A DNA stretch of 64,000 nucleotides from Cokeromyces recurvatus. Taxonomy: Eukaryota; Mucoromycota; Mucoromycetes; Mucorales; Mucoraceae. The stretch is from the NCBI RefSeq assembly GCF_025118155.1, contig NW_026251412.1, forward strand, positions 330,596 through 394,595, given 5' to 3'. The position numbers and the translations under genes were made by a program. Under the pieces are notes generated by a model. The model made no database searches. It was not told the origin of the DNA and saw only the letters and a list, made by a program, of their open reading frames with translations. Numbering within the stretch: the first letter of the stretch is position 1; every line of letters begins with the position of its first letter. Of the stretch, positions 36,627-49,413 are shown one piece after another.

Positions 36627-39600
36627 GTAACAGCAGAAGCAGCAACTAATTCTCCCAATAATAATATTTCAGAGAAGGAGATATTACATAATGAAGTTCA
36701 AAAAACTGTATTAAAAGAAAATAAAAATAGCCCATTGCAAGGTTATTCACTTTTCATCTTTGGCCCCAATAATCCAATTCGTATTATGCTTTGGAGATTC
36801 GTTCGACAAAGGTTTTATATTATATCATATTATATTGAATTTATATTCATTTTTATTTGTATTTATTAGAAATGTCGAAGTTTTCATTTGTTTCTTAATG
36901 ATTTTACATTGGTTTTTACTTGCATGTGTACCTATTACGTCAAATGAACAAAAATCTGTATTTGGAGGACAATGGACTCATTATCCAATATTATGCATAC
37001 AATGCTTTTATAGGTAAATTTTACTATTTATAGTTATTTATCTTTACCCTCACTCATATAAAATTGATAAAGTATTGAAACTTTATGCAAAATAATTGCT
37101 TATGGTTTAATTATACCGCCTCATACCTCAATGTCACGAAAGAAATATAATTTTATGAATCTATTTTTACTATCAAAAGGGAAAAGAAATTCAATTGTTT
37201 CTTTAAAGGAGGAAAAAAGTAACAATAGGATAATAGAGGATGATAAAGTTTCAAATATTGACGAAGACAAGAAAATAGTGGATGTTAAACGAAATCATTG
37301 TGCTTACTTGAATAGTTTTGGAAACTGTTTCGATACGATTTCTATTATCTCTTACTGGATAGACTTTACTTTAATGATATACCGATACCCATATTTATCT
37401 TTATTTAAATCATTAGGTGCTATTAGGCCAATTCGACTATTATCTATTTTGCCGGGTACAGCTGTAAAGTGAATTAATTTATAAATGTATATATTGCGTG
37501 TATATATGTATATACGTGTATACATATATACATACATTTATATATATATACATACATATACATATATATATATATATGAAACATTACGTTATATTTGCTT
37601 ATTTATTTGTTTATTTGTATTAAGGTTATCCTTAAATCACTGGAAACAAGTTGGGATATTCTATTAGCTGTTTCAGGCCTTATTTTATTCTTCTTGATTA
37701 TTTTTGCCCTGTTTGGTCTTATTTCGTATCAAGGCGTTCTCTCACGTAGATGCTATTTTACTGACTCGGAGAATAATCGTAAGTTTCCATTTTAACACAT
37801 GTATTATTTGTATACATATGAAACTAATGTGTTTGACATTATATTTAGTTCAATTAGTGGAACCTGCTTTATATTGTTCAGGTTACATGAATGGTACAAC
37901 TATTGTAGGCCCCTTTAATACAGAAACAAATAGCACAACTTATCCAGGTTATCAAGGCTATCTATGTGCTGCTGGCCAAATTTGTATAGAAACACCATCA
38001 AATAACCCTAACTATGGATTTGTAAATTATGATACCATTTTTAATTCCTTTTTAAATGTTTATACTTTTGTTTCTCTGGAATTATGGACAACGTTGATGT
38101 ATCAAACACAAGATGGTGATTCTAATGTAGCTGCTTTATATTACTGTCTGGGTGTATACATTATTGCATTTGTTTTAACATTTTTACTGTTTGGTAAAAA
38201 TTATGTAATGAATTTTTATATGTTTAGTTTTATGAAGAAAAAAAGACAATTTCTAACCTTGTTTAATATTTAGCTGTTATTACATCTGCATTTGCACGAG
38301 TTCGCGAAGAAAGTGCAGTCAGTGCTTTTACTGCAAAAAAGAAGGGATACCCCATTTTACGTGATGCTGAAGGATTAGATAATGAAAATATATGGATGTT
38401 TGATAATCCTCCTGATGATCTTGGTAAGGGTGTTACTCGAGTCAAATTAAGATGGTGGATTGTTCAACTTGTGAGAAGTAAATTATTTTTCTATTTTGGT
38501 GGATTTTTGGTCTTCTTTAATTTCATTTTTATGTGTCTAAGATCATTTTATGCTTCTGAAAAGACACTTTCACTTATTGGTATAGTATAAACATATGAAT
38601 TTGTTTATATATATATGTAGGTATGTATGTATATTTTTTAATTATTATTATTTTTTCTTTTTTTTTTTTTTTTTGAATTAGATAATGCGGAAACTGCTTT
38701 TACGTTTATTTTTGCTTTCGAAATTATACTTCGTATAGTGGGAGCGACAAGTTGGATAAGTTTTTGGTCAACAAAAACAAATTTATTTGATTTATTTCTA
38801 GTTATAAGTACATGTGTTATTCAATTACCAATGATTCAAGACTCCTGGGAATATAAATATTTAACAGTATTTCAAATTCTTCGACTCTATCGTTTATTTA
38901 TTTGTATTCCTCGAGTTCGAAGGCTCTTGGTAAGAAGCAAATATATACATACATACATATATACATACTTGAGGAACATTTAATGATAATTTATTTGTTT
39001 TAAAGTTTTTAGCTTTAGGTACAGGTGAAAGCGTTATTTATGTTATGATATTTTTAATATTAGCAACTGCACTTTGTTCGACTGTCTTTATGCAAATGTT
39101 TGGTGGTGATTATGGAGAAATTGTGACAAATACTGATCCTGCAAATAAATTTGATACATTCTGGGAATCTTTTGTCTCACTTATTGTGGTTTATACTAGC
39201 GAAACATGGACTGTAATGCTATATAAAGATAATAATTATTACTATCTGTAGTGTGCTAACTATTTTTATTTATCTCTCTCTCCTATTTGTATATACATAT
39301 ATAGACTTTACTGTATAATGCAATGGAAAGTCAATCAGGTCAAGGTTCAATTTATGCAGCAATTGCTGTATCTATCTACTTTGCCTTTGGTCGATATATC
39401 ATGTCTGGCCTTTATATTGCAGTTGTACTAGAAAATTTTGAGCTGAGTGATGATTATATTCGACACTATCAAATTAAAGATTTTATTCATCGACATCGTT
39501 TTAAAGACAAGCACCGAACAGAGACAATTCTTTTGAAATTATTTAAACCGTTTTATTATCTCAATGATAGGAAAAATATTCAAGTCTCTAAACTACCTGC

Positions 39601-41414
39601 CAACTTGACTGCACCATTAACGAAAAATGACTTGGTCGAATTAATGAGTGACTTGCCGAAAAATCAAGAACCAGAAGAATTAAAGCAACCATCTTGGATT
39701 GAAAGAAAGTTGGCTCTATTCTTTTTGAATATTCGTCAACAAATACCGTTTCTTCGAAAAAAAACAAGTATTAAATCTGCACCTATGTAAGATTAACTAT
39801 TATATTATATAATTCGTTTTCCCCTCCCCCCCCTTTTTTTTTCTTTATTTATTTATTTATTTATTTATGTAATATATGTATATGGACGGTGTAGCAATCC
39901 TTTTATACAAGATACTGAAGATACGTATGAAGATTATGATATAATTGTTGCTGAAGAAAATCGGGAAGCAATGAGAAAAATAATGCCTGTTGTGAATTCT
40001 TTACTTATTTTTTCTAATCGAAGTAAAATTCGATACTATTGTAAGAAATTAGTTGGATCAAGTGATAATGGGCAAACAGAAAAACAAAATATTTTCAATT
40101 GGATTGTGATGGCATGTGTACTTGTTAGTATTATTATGGTAATTCTTGATGAGCCTTCTACAAGATTAATGCGAAAAGATACGGCCAAACAAAGCACATT
40201 TAATGCGATTGAAATCACGCTTAGTATTGTCTTTATTGTAGAAGTCAGTATTCGTATTATAGCCGATGGACTTTTATTAACGCCTCATGCATACCTTCGA
40301 AACCATTGGAATCAACTCGATTTATGTGTCATTTTATTAAATATTATCACCATCTTCATGGGCACAGAGGAAGCACCACGAGGACTTAGTACATTTCGTA
40401 GTCTACGTATCTTACGTCTCATTCGATACTTTGATGGTGTTCGTGATATCTTTGTTTCTCTCTTTTATGCTTTCCCTCTCATGTTCGATGCTCTGGTATT
40501 TACCTTTTTGGTATTGATTCCGTTTGCAGTCTATGGTGTTAATCTCTTTGGAGGACTTATGTGGATGTGTAATGATACAGATGTTTCCACCAAAGGCGAA
40601 TGTGTAGGTGAATTTAACATAAATATCAGTAGCGATGATAATAGTGTTGTAAATATATTGGCACCACGCATATGGCAAAACCCTCAAAATGGATTTATTA
40701 CCTTTGATAATTTTCCTCTTGCACTTCAGCATCTCTTCTCTCTTACATCTACTGAAGGTTGGGTTGATTCTATGTTTAGTTCCATGAGCGTTCCAAAGGT
40801 GCCTGATTTACAACCCACCTTTAACTGGGATTCATCAAAAGTCTATAATGGTATTTTTTATATTATTTTCATGATTATCTCTCAGGGCACAATTCAATTA
40901 TTTGTGGGTGTAAGTAAAAGAAAAAGGAGAAGAAGAAAAAAAAAAAGGATATTTATAATATTATTCATAGGTTATTATTGAAAAGTTCAAAGAAAGAAAT
41001 GGTATTACAACCCTTACAACTGCTCAACGACAATATTCTGATCTTCAACGATTACTTGCCTCTGTAAAACCTACAATCAAAGTATTTCGGCCAAAGTCAA
41101 AGATTAGAAGGCTTTGTTATGACATGGTGATTAAAAAACATGGGAAACTAAATCGACTAATGATGTTTTTTATTTTCTTGAATATTGCTACTATCGCTAG
41201 TGAGTTTCAAAATGAACCACATTGGCTTGGAGAACTTCAAGGTAAATTATGAATTTATACAATTTTATTTTAGCGTATTTTAATTTTTTTTTTTTTTTTT
41301 TCAAGAATTTTCATATTTGGGTTTTACTATTATTTATGTGGTAGAGTGTGCTATAAAGTTATTAGGACTTGGATGGAAAAAGGTAATTATTGAGGGAAAT
41401 AAATAAATAAATAA

Positions 41415-41447
<33 letters not shown>

Positions 41448-43729
41448 GACTATTTCTTTAACAATACAATATTATAGTGGATACGTAGCAAATGGAACTG
41501 GTTTGATTGCTTAATCGCACTTAGTGCACTAATCCTTTTAATTATTCGTTTTGCATTTCCTGATTTATGGACGGTTCGAGCCGAAAGATACTGTTTAGTA
41601 TTAGCCGCTTTTCGTTTAGGTGAAGGTATTGATGCTCTTCAAACCCTTTATCATGCAATTGCGTAAGTAAATTAAATTTATTATAAGTTAAATATACTAA
41701 CGATTTTTTTTTTTCAAAAAAAAAAAAAAAGGAAATCAATCCCATCTATTATTCAAGTATCTGCTGTTTTTATGGTTACTATGTGTTTGTTTGCCATGTT
41801 GTTTATGGAGTTTTTTGGTTTGACAAAATACGGTATTTATGGTACTGCACATTCTAATTTCAGAGACTATGGGAATGCATTATTATTACTTGTTCGAGCA
41901 ACTACTGGTGAAGCTTGGGTAAGTTTTATTTCTTTTCTTTGTAAACGAAAAAAAAAAAGTTTAAGAAGGACAAACTAATACTCTTTAAACTGATATAGAA
42001 TGCTATTATTATTGATTATGCTGTACAATATCCAAATTGTAACTATTCAAATAATTATCTTCAAAATGACTGTGGATCTCCATTTTGGGCATATTTTCTG
42101 TTTGATTTATTTTATGTTGTTTGTACACACATCTTTTTGAATTTGTTTACTGCTGTAAGTATCGAAAAAAAAAAAAAAAAAAAAAAACAATGTTAATTCT
42201 AGGAATATACTCATCTTTATCTTTAGGTTATTATCAGTAACTTTGAATACACATACGAGACTAGAACACGTTTTACAAAAATTACAAAGGCTGATTTACG
42301 AATGTAATTTTTTTTTTTTCTTTAAAAAAAATTATATATATAAATATATATCATCTATAAACACAAGTGTTATTAAACATGGTCTATATAGGTTTAAACA
42401 AGCGTGGGCAGAAATTGACCCGGATGGAACAGGCTATATACAGAAAGAAGATATATCAAAACTATTACGAAAATTGACAGGACGATTTAGATTTAGAATA
42501 TACGATGATATTCACTCGATTGATAATATTATAAAAGCTAGTAAAATAAGTGCGGATAAACTTTATTCATACTCTGCTCATGCTAGTCCTAAATCACCTG
42601 AAACAACCAGTAATTATACTGGTAAACAACAAGATATAAATTTGAAGGAAATAAACAAATGTTTAAATAAGATGGATAAAGAAGAAGTGAGGAAAAGAAG
42701 AATGGAATACAATCTGTATTACAAGGTTAGCTTTAGATAATGAATATGCGTTTCTTTTATTATATCATTTATTTATTTATTTATTTTTTTTTTAAAAAAA
42801 ATAGGAAATTTTGAGATCAGAAACACCAAAAGGCATACCGTTTGCTAGCGTGCTTACCATTATGTCTTATAGATTTATTGATATCACTACATCTTTGACG
42901 TAAGAGATGACAAAAATAAACGAGGGATATTTCAAGACAAAAAGTTTTAATTCATTTATATAGTCTAGATCCATTAATAGCTCGATTAGAAAAAATCGAT
43001 CAATTAACTCAAGAATATCATTTAGAAAAAGCGGCTGGTTTCTTTTTTTCACAAATTCAAAAAAGAAGATTTATTCATGAATTATGGAAAAAGCGTGATG
43101 AAGATGAAGTGAAGAAGTTAGGTGTAGCAAACCCTAATCCTCTTGATTTCAAATCTATTGAACAGGACAATTATATTCAGCATGTGCCTGAAAATCCAGA
43201 TAATTATATATGTAGTGTTAAAAAGATGTCGCCTCCAGGTGAGTGAAAAGGGGGGGAAAAAAATAATAATAATGATAATAAACATAAAGAAGATTTTATT
43301 AACATTAGATAACAATTAGTGCCTCGTATTGTCATCAATAGTATGGATTATTCAACTGCTAGTACTACTGGTACAACAAGTTTACCTGTCTCACCTCAAT
43401 CGGCTTTCTCTATGGAGAATCAGTATGATTCACCCGTTTCTAATGGAATTTATCCTCTCATGATAACTACTACTTTTGGAACAAACAGTAGCCCTTCTTC
43501 ACCAAATACAGAATTCGATAGTATTTATCGTAGTCCTTTTAGTGGAGGATTATCGCCTTCTCCTGTTACTCATCATCCAAGTCCCTCTACTAGACTAAAT
43601 TGGGCACTTATTGATGGTAACCTTGAAATGCCAATAGAGATTTCACAAGGTTTAATGGATTCAATGAACCACAGTATTTGGTCAGGTATATTAAAGGAAG
43701 AAGAAGAAGAGGAACAATCAAGTCTGTAA
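35427..43729 (+). CDS. CCH1: Voltage-gated calcium channel alpha subunit (CCH1)
   Basis: A gene of more than ten exons with four six-helix repeats. The N-terminal 400 residues are Ser/Pro/Asn-rich and disordered, with a Thr/Ala tract from CAR repeats (36541-36650). Each pore loop has an acidic filter residue: FVSLELWTTLMY (I), YTSETWTVMLY (II), TSTEGWVDSMF (III), ATTGEAWNAIII (IV). S4 segments differ: IRPIRLLSIL (I), LRLYRLFICIPRVRRLL (II), LRILRLIRYFDGVR (III), but repeat IV (AERYCLVLAAFRLGEGID) has lost most arginines. A degenerate EF-hand follows repeat IV (EIDPDGTGYIQKEDISKLL). In fungi CCH1 works with MID1 at the plasma membrane for high-affinity calcium entry under stress. The frames join across introns at about 36812, 37017, 37463 and 40910; not every junction was resolved. 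Start at 35427 is the first ATG of the long N-terminal frame. Confidence 0.93.
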
Positions 43730-43957
43730 GCAGACAGAATATATATAAATAAATATATGTATATATATACCCTATTTACACGTCAATACTTTTTCTTTTC
43801 CTTTTTCTTTTCTTTGCAATATGTATTATTTGTAAATAAACCCCCTCCCCCCAATTATGTATGTATTTACTCTAATTATGCAAAAATAAACATTTTATTA
43901 ATTTAACTTTTTTGTTGTTCTTGTTTTGTTTGTTATAATATTATGCATGCATGTTAT

Positions 43958-45133
43958 CTATTCTTCCATAGGTTCTTCTTCTTCCATTTCTTCATCAGCA
44001 TATTCTTCATCATATTCTTCATCAATAGTGGCATCTTGGTATTGTTGGTATTCAGAAACAAGGTCATTCATGTTGGATTCAGCTTCAGTAAATTCCATTT
44101 CATCCATGCCTTCACCTGTATACCAATGCAAGAAAGCCTTTCTTCTGAACATAGCCGTGAATTGTTCATTGACACGCTTGAATAAGTCTTGAATAGCTGT
44201 GCTATTACCGATAAAGGTACCAGACATCTTTAAGCCAACAGGAGGAATATCACAAAGAGAGGTCTTAACACTATTAGGAATCCATTCAACAAAGTAGGAG
44301 GAGTTCTTTTGTTGAACAGCCAACATTTGGTTTTCAACTTCCTTTGTCGACAGACGTCCACGGAAGATAGTAGCGGCTGTCAAGTAACGACCATGACGAG
44401 GATCAGATGCAGCCATCATGTTACGAGCGTCAAACATTTGAGCAGTCAATTCAGAGACACTCAAGTTACGATATTGTTGAGAGCCAGAGGCAGTAAGAGG
44501 AGCGACACCGACCATGAAGAAATGAAGACGAGGGAAGGGAACCATGTTAACACAAAGCTTACGCAAATCACTGTTTAATTGACCAGGGAAACGCAAACTA
44601 GTAGAGACACCAGACATGACAGCAGAGACCAATTGGTTCAAATCACCATAGTTAGGACTGGTCAATTTAAGTGTACGGAAACAAATATCATAGAGAGCTT
44701 CGTTATCGATACAGAAAGTCGCGTCACAGTTCTCGACAAGTTGATGAACAGATAAAACAGCATTATAGGGTTCGACAACGGTATCAGAGACTTTAGGGGA
44801 TGGAACAACAGAGTAAGTACTCAAGATACGATCAGGGTATTCTTCACGAATCTTTGATAACAAAAGGGAACCAAGACCAGAACCAGTACCGCCACCAAGA
44901 GAATGGGCCAATTGGAAACCTTGGAGACAATCTGTATTTTCTGCCTCCTTACGAACAACGTCCATAATGGACTCGACTAATTCAGCACCTTCGGTGTAAT
45001 ACCCTTTAGCCCAAGAATTACCAGCACCAGATTGAGCATTTACAAAATTATCAGGTCTAAAGATCTTACCATAAGGGCTAGCACGAATGCTATCCATGGT
45101 AGCAGGTTCAAGATCAACTAAAACAGCTCTATG

Positions 45134-45166
<33 letters not shown>

Positions 45167-45584
45167 TTTATGTCAACGGCTTATTTCGTTTTTATATAAA
45201 AAAAAAAAAATAAAAAAAATAAAAATAAAAAATATTTTCTTTTGCCTACCTTGGGACGTATTTGCCTTCGGAACCTTCATTATAAAATACATTGATACGT
45301 TCTAATTGAAGGTCATTATCACCACAGTAATTACCATTGGTATTAATGCCATGTTCTTCTGAAATAGTTTCCCAAAATTTTTGACCAATCTATATACATA
45401 TAAAAAATATATATACATATTTAGACAGATTACTTACACATGATGGTTACATCTAAGTACATACCTGATTACCACATTGACCTAGATTTATATAGTATTT
45501 AAAATAAGCATGTCAAATTTACCGAACTAAGAAAAAAGTTTTTTTTTTTTCCTTACCAGCTTGTAAGTGAATAATTTCTCTCAT
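43958..45584 (-). CDS. TUB2: Beta-tubulin
   Basis: Four exons: 45584-45557 (28 bases), 45481-45465 (17 bases), about 45390-45251, and a last one to 43958. They join in phase to give [20 protein letters not shown]. The GTP-binding tubulin signature GGGTGSGLG, the [17 protein letters not shown] segment and an acidic Glu-rich tail ([16 protein letters not shown]) are present. It polymerises with alpha-tubulin into microtubules. By standard numbering the protein has Tyr at 167 ([10 protein letters not shown]; usual Phe) and Ala at 198 (CDATFCIDN; usual Glu), both linked in other fungi with resistance to benzimidazoles; Phe200 is kept. There is no sign of decay. The 17-base exon is exceptionally small. 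No second beta-tubulin gene is in the window. Confidence 0.97.
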
Positions 45585-45861
45585 TATGTATGTATAATAA
45601 ATATGTAGTTAAAAAAAAAATAGTCTATACAAAAAATAAAATATGTATATAAATGTTATATGTGTGTATTCAAACTTTACAAGAAAAAAAAAAAAAAAAA
45701 AAAAAAGGTGCTTAATTAAAAGAAAAGGAAAGAAACCTCGTACTCCTGTTTCCTAAATTTTTTTATTAATTTTTATTCGCTCAATTAAATGGAACGCGAT
45801 CAATTAGAATGGCTGAACCGCGGGTTAAAGTCACGATATACATACAATTCATACTCCGACA

Positions 45862-47572
45862 CTAATAAGGTCGGTAGTGTTGTGGATTTCTTGATTGAGG
45901 AGAAGGATATGAGGCACCACCGTTATAACGCTCCTTTGGATTCCTTTTATTATCAGTAGTAGCACGTGTATTATCTGGAAATAATAGAAGGATTTTTTTT
46001 AATATTTAAAGTTGACTGTTTAAATTTCACTAACCTTGTCGACGATAGTTGGATGGAGATGGCATGTTATTATAATAAGTCATATTTGGTACAAAGACGG
46101 AAGGCCTGAAGTTTGTTGTTATTCTATTCTGTTTCCCTTTTGGCGTGGCTCTCCTGATGTCAATCTATATGTTGGATGAATATTAGACACACTTGTTATA
46201 AAATAGGGCATTTATTATGAATTTTACCGTCTTATCTTTAATTGATAAATTTGGATTCTTTAAGACTTCATCAACGTCTTCACTGCTTTGAAATGTGACG
46301 AATCCAAACCCACGTGGTCTGCCTGTATCACGTTCCATGATTAAAGTGGCATTAAGCACTGTACCAAATTGTGCAAAAAAATTACGGAATTCTTCTTCAG
46401 TTACTTCAGGTGAGATGCCTCCTACAAAAATCTTTTCTGTTTTTTCTTGTTCTTCTCGAGAAATAGCTTTTTTTGGATCAATCTAGATAATAGTTAATAA
46501 CTTGGTATGTGTAGTCTATTTATGCATACATATGTGTATATGTATGAATATGTATATATGTATATATATATATATATGTATATACCTTCTTGCCATCTAA
46601 GTAATGTTGATCTTGATTCATAATGTTTTCAACTGCAGATTTGTCACTCATTGTTAAAAAGGCATAACCTTTCGAGCGTTGAGTCATTGGATCACGCATG
46701 ATTGTACATTTAACTACTTCACCAAATTGAGAAAAGTATTGACGCAAACTTTCTAGAGTATATTATCATTATTATTATTTTTTTTATTATTATAACAATA
46801 GTAGCAATATCAACAATAAATATACAATATAATAATAGTCATATTTCTGCTAATTTACTATTACTAGTGTATAGCAGTTGTAATCTGTATATATGTATGT
46901 ATGTATATATGTATATATATGTGTGTATGTATGTGTGTGTGTATGTATGTATGTATGTGTGTGTGTATGTATGTATGTATGTGTATATTCTTACCATCAG
47001 TGGTATCCCAGCTAAGTCCTCCAACAAATATTTTTCTATTATATATTTATATGCAATTTCAATATATGAAAGGTAATCTATTCCAAAGTGTATACGTACC
47101 CTTCATCTGATTCGTCATCAGCCATTTTTTCATTGTTGTTCATATTTCCAGTTGGTTGAGACATATAGGGTCTTGTATTGTTTTGAAACATTTGATATGG
47201 ACTAAATGCCATTTGTTGTTGTAAGTTTCTTTGATACATTGCCATATATTGCTGATACAAAAATGGATTGTACACCCAATTAGCTCCACCTGTTTGATAA
47301 TATTGTTGTTGTCTTTGATATGATTTCTTTTGTTGTTGTTGTTGTTGTGACTGATTGAATTCATCTAATTTATCATTTGAATGTTGTTGTTGTTGTGTAG
47401 ACTCGAACTGTTGTTCATTCAATCCAAACGATTCACTTTCATTGACGCTTCCATCTTTATCTTCTACAACTGGATCATCACCATATAAGTCCTCATCATT
47501 ATATGCATTCTCTTCTCCTCCCCTATTATATATATTATATAAATCATCTTCAAAGTTATGCGACATTTTCAA
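45862..47572 (-). CDS. HRP1: Two-RRM RNA-binding protein, HRP1/NAB4-like
   Basis: The N-terminal 160 residues are acidic and Gln/Asn-rich (QQQQQ stretches, YQQYMAMYQRNLQQQMAF). Two RNA-recognition motifs follow: RRM1 with KIFVGGLSWDTT and SKGYAFLTM, and RRM2 with EKIFVGGISPEVTEEEF and RGFGFVTFQ, linked by the short conserved IDPKKAISREEQEKT. The close spacing of the RRMs and this linker match yeast Hrp1, a subunit of cleavage factor I that binds UA-rich efficiency elements during mRNA 3' processing, and related hnRNP A/B and Musashi proteins. The C-terminus has Arg/Asn/Tyr residues (NYRRQ, NPQHYRPY). Start could be 47572 or the Met two codons later. One intron contains a (GTAT)n repeat at about 46890-46985. 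Confidence 0.9.
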
Positions 47573-47852
47573 TTTGTTTGAAAGAAAAGGTGGATTGAAA
47601 AATAGTAAGAATCATTAAAGGAGCCATGTGATTGGGGCAGTATAATGTGACTGTTAAATAGAGCCTGATTACTGTTTTTTTTTGAATATGAGTTTGCGTT
47701 GAGATAAAAATTAAAGAATATTTGCGTCAAGGTAAAAATAGTTCTGCGTTGCTTAGTAATAAATTTTGCGCCAAGAGATTAGAGCAAAAAATAAATATAA
47801 ATAATCTAAAATATCGTAAAGGATTTGACTCCTTTTTTCTTTTATTTAGTTT

Positions 47853-48116
47853 ATGCAAAACGTTATTGTTGATAGAGAAATTATTTTAGATAACGATATG
47901 GATACTTCATCTGACTATTATATGGAAGATGACGAGCAGGAGGAAATGGAAAATGAGCATTTCAATTTGAGTGAAGAATGGATGGAGAAAATAAGGCGAT
48001 TTGGGGACGACTTTCTATCATGTGTACGTAAATATATGGAAGTGGATGTAATAGAGGAAGAGAATGAAGTTTTTTTTTTGGAGATGCTTTTCTTTTCGCA
48101 GAGTAAATGTCGTTGA
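47853..48116 (+). CDS. Small hypothetical acidic ORF, 87 aa
   Basis: An ATG-started frame with an acidic, protein-like composition (DEQEEMENEHFNLSEEWMEK, IRRFGDDFLSCVRKYMEVDV). I recognise nothing. The last third (FFLEMLFFSQ) looks like read-through of an intron that ends at CTTTTCGCAG near 48103, so the true gene could splice onward, but I found no convincing next exon. It lies about 280 bases upstream of and divergent from the HRP1-like gene. Confidence 0.28.
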   Translation: MQNVIVDREIILDNDMDTSSDYYMEDDEQEEMENEHFNLSEEWMEKIRRFGDDFLSCVRKYMEVDVIEEENEVFFLEMLFFSQSKCR

Positions 48117-49413
48117 AAAAAAAAAAAATTCCCTCTCCTTTTTTCCATTTCCTTTGTTGCGCCGAGGTCTATCACATAGTGCGTAGTACGTTAGCGTTAC
48201 GCCCGTGAGTAGCCAGTTAGCGTAGCCTGAGCCTAGTAATGTGGTCTTGAAGCTACTTTGCAAAAGGGACATCGGCATTGGGGTCGGGAGACATGTTCGA
48301 ACGCTCCTTTTGCACAGCTTAAATGGCTCACCACAGTCCTTTTTTGTCAATAACGTAAAAGTGGGTGTCGATAACAGCATCTTTTTTGGTGTCGTTACTT
48401 TTTTTTGGGATCAGATGAACTTCTACCTTCTTGTGGTTGGTCCTGTTAATCATTATAAGTATATACTTATTTTGAGAACTAAAAAAAGCTTCAATCTTTT
48501 TACATCTATATTAATTAATCAATAAATGAAAATGTTTTGTAGAATTAGTACCTTGGAGTTTTAGTTTCTTGTAAATGTTTTTTTTTTTCAATGCTTGCAA
48601 TAATAACAGGTTTTTATAGAGATTCTATAGGGCTCTCTGACTTGAAGCAAATGCAGTATTTATGATAGTACTTGCGAATATAGTGCTGGTCCATCATGTC
48701 TTGAGTTTTGAGGTAGAATTTACGATGATAATCCTAAAGCTCAGGTTCTAGATGCAGTTGCTTTACTTATTAAGAAATTTGAAGAGTTTACATTAAAAGA
48801 AGCCTGTGTTAAAAACTTCCTGTAAGATGAATGTAACCTTTATTTAAAAACCCATCGCCCAGCAGCAAGAAACGATTCAACTAAAATCGCAAATCGTATA
48901 GCGTGAATAATTCTTTATACTTACCGCCTTATTTCTATCTTCCCATTCCCCTTCCTTAATAGAATCATACTCACAAGATATCCTTATGGAAGAGTTCCAT
49001 TTAAAATAATATTATATGTATATATTACATGTTTCTTCGTTTATTATTGCTGATAATTATTCAGCTTGTTTGGTAATTTATTGCCTTTGTTACTAAATTA
49101 CTAGATAAATAAAAAAAAAAAGTTTCTTATTACCTTGCATGAAAGAAACTACTCTCATTATTAAAAAGAGGAACTTACTTTTACAAGAATAACAATCGCT
49201 GATAATCAATTAAACATGCAATATCTTGGGTTTTTTTTTTTTAGGTCTTCAATTATTTGAAAGGACATAGTCAATTAATCGTAACGCCGCATTCATTCAA
49301 ATTGATCGTCCAATCATGTTATATTAAAAAAAATGTCAGTATAACAACATATTTTATCTTTTTTATTTGTATTTTTTTTTTTTATTCATTTTTTATATAC
49401 ATATATAATAATA
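48117..49413. other. Spacer with GC-richer patch and transposase relic
   Basis: A GC-richer patch at 48165-48330 (GCGTAGTACGTTAGCGTTACGCCCGTGA region) stands out from its AT-rich surroundings. Minus-strand reading gives a Cys-containing string (SCAKGAFEHVSRPQCRCPFC) interrupted soon after by stops. A transposase fragment follows at 48724-48906. The last 150 bases should hold the promoter of the next gene. Confidence 0.5.
48724..48906 (+). pseudogene. Tc1-like transposase N-terminal relic
   Basis: The frame reads DDNPKAQVLDAVALLIKKFE then FTLKEACVKNFL, an in-frame TAA at 48823, and DECNLYLKTHRPAARNDSTK to a TGA at 48904. This fits the second helix-turn-helix part of the DNA-binding domain of Tc1-like transposases in fungi (DxNPxAT...L...FxxLTL..SSV..FL...CNLTLK pattern). 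Two stops and missing flanks show it is a fossil. Confidence 0.6.

Noticed and set aside
44309..44578. Open frame on the plus strand across beta-tubulin
   Set aside because: It is the antisense shadow of a highly conserved tubulin exon.
46880..47030. Two plus-strand frames made of Tyr, Met, Cys and Val
   Set aside because: They read through the (GTAT)n microsatellite in an intron of the HRP1-like gene.
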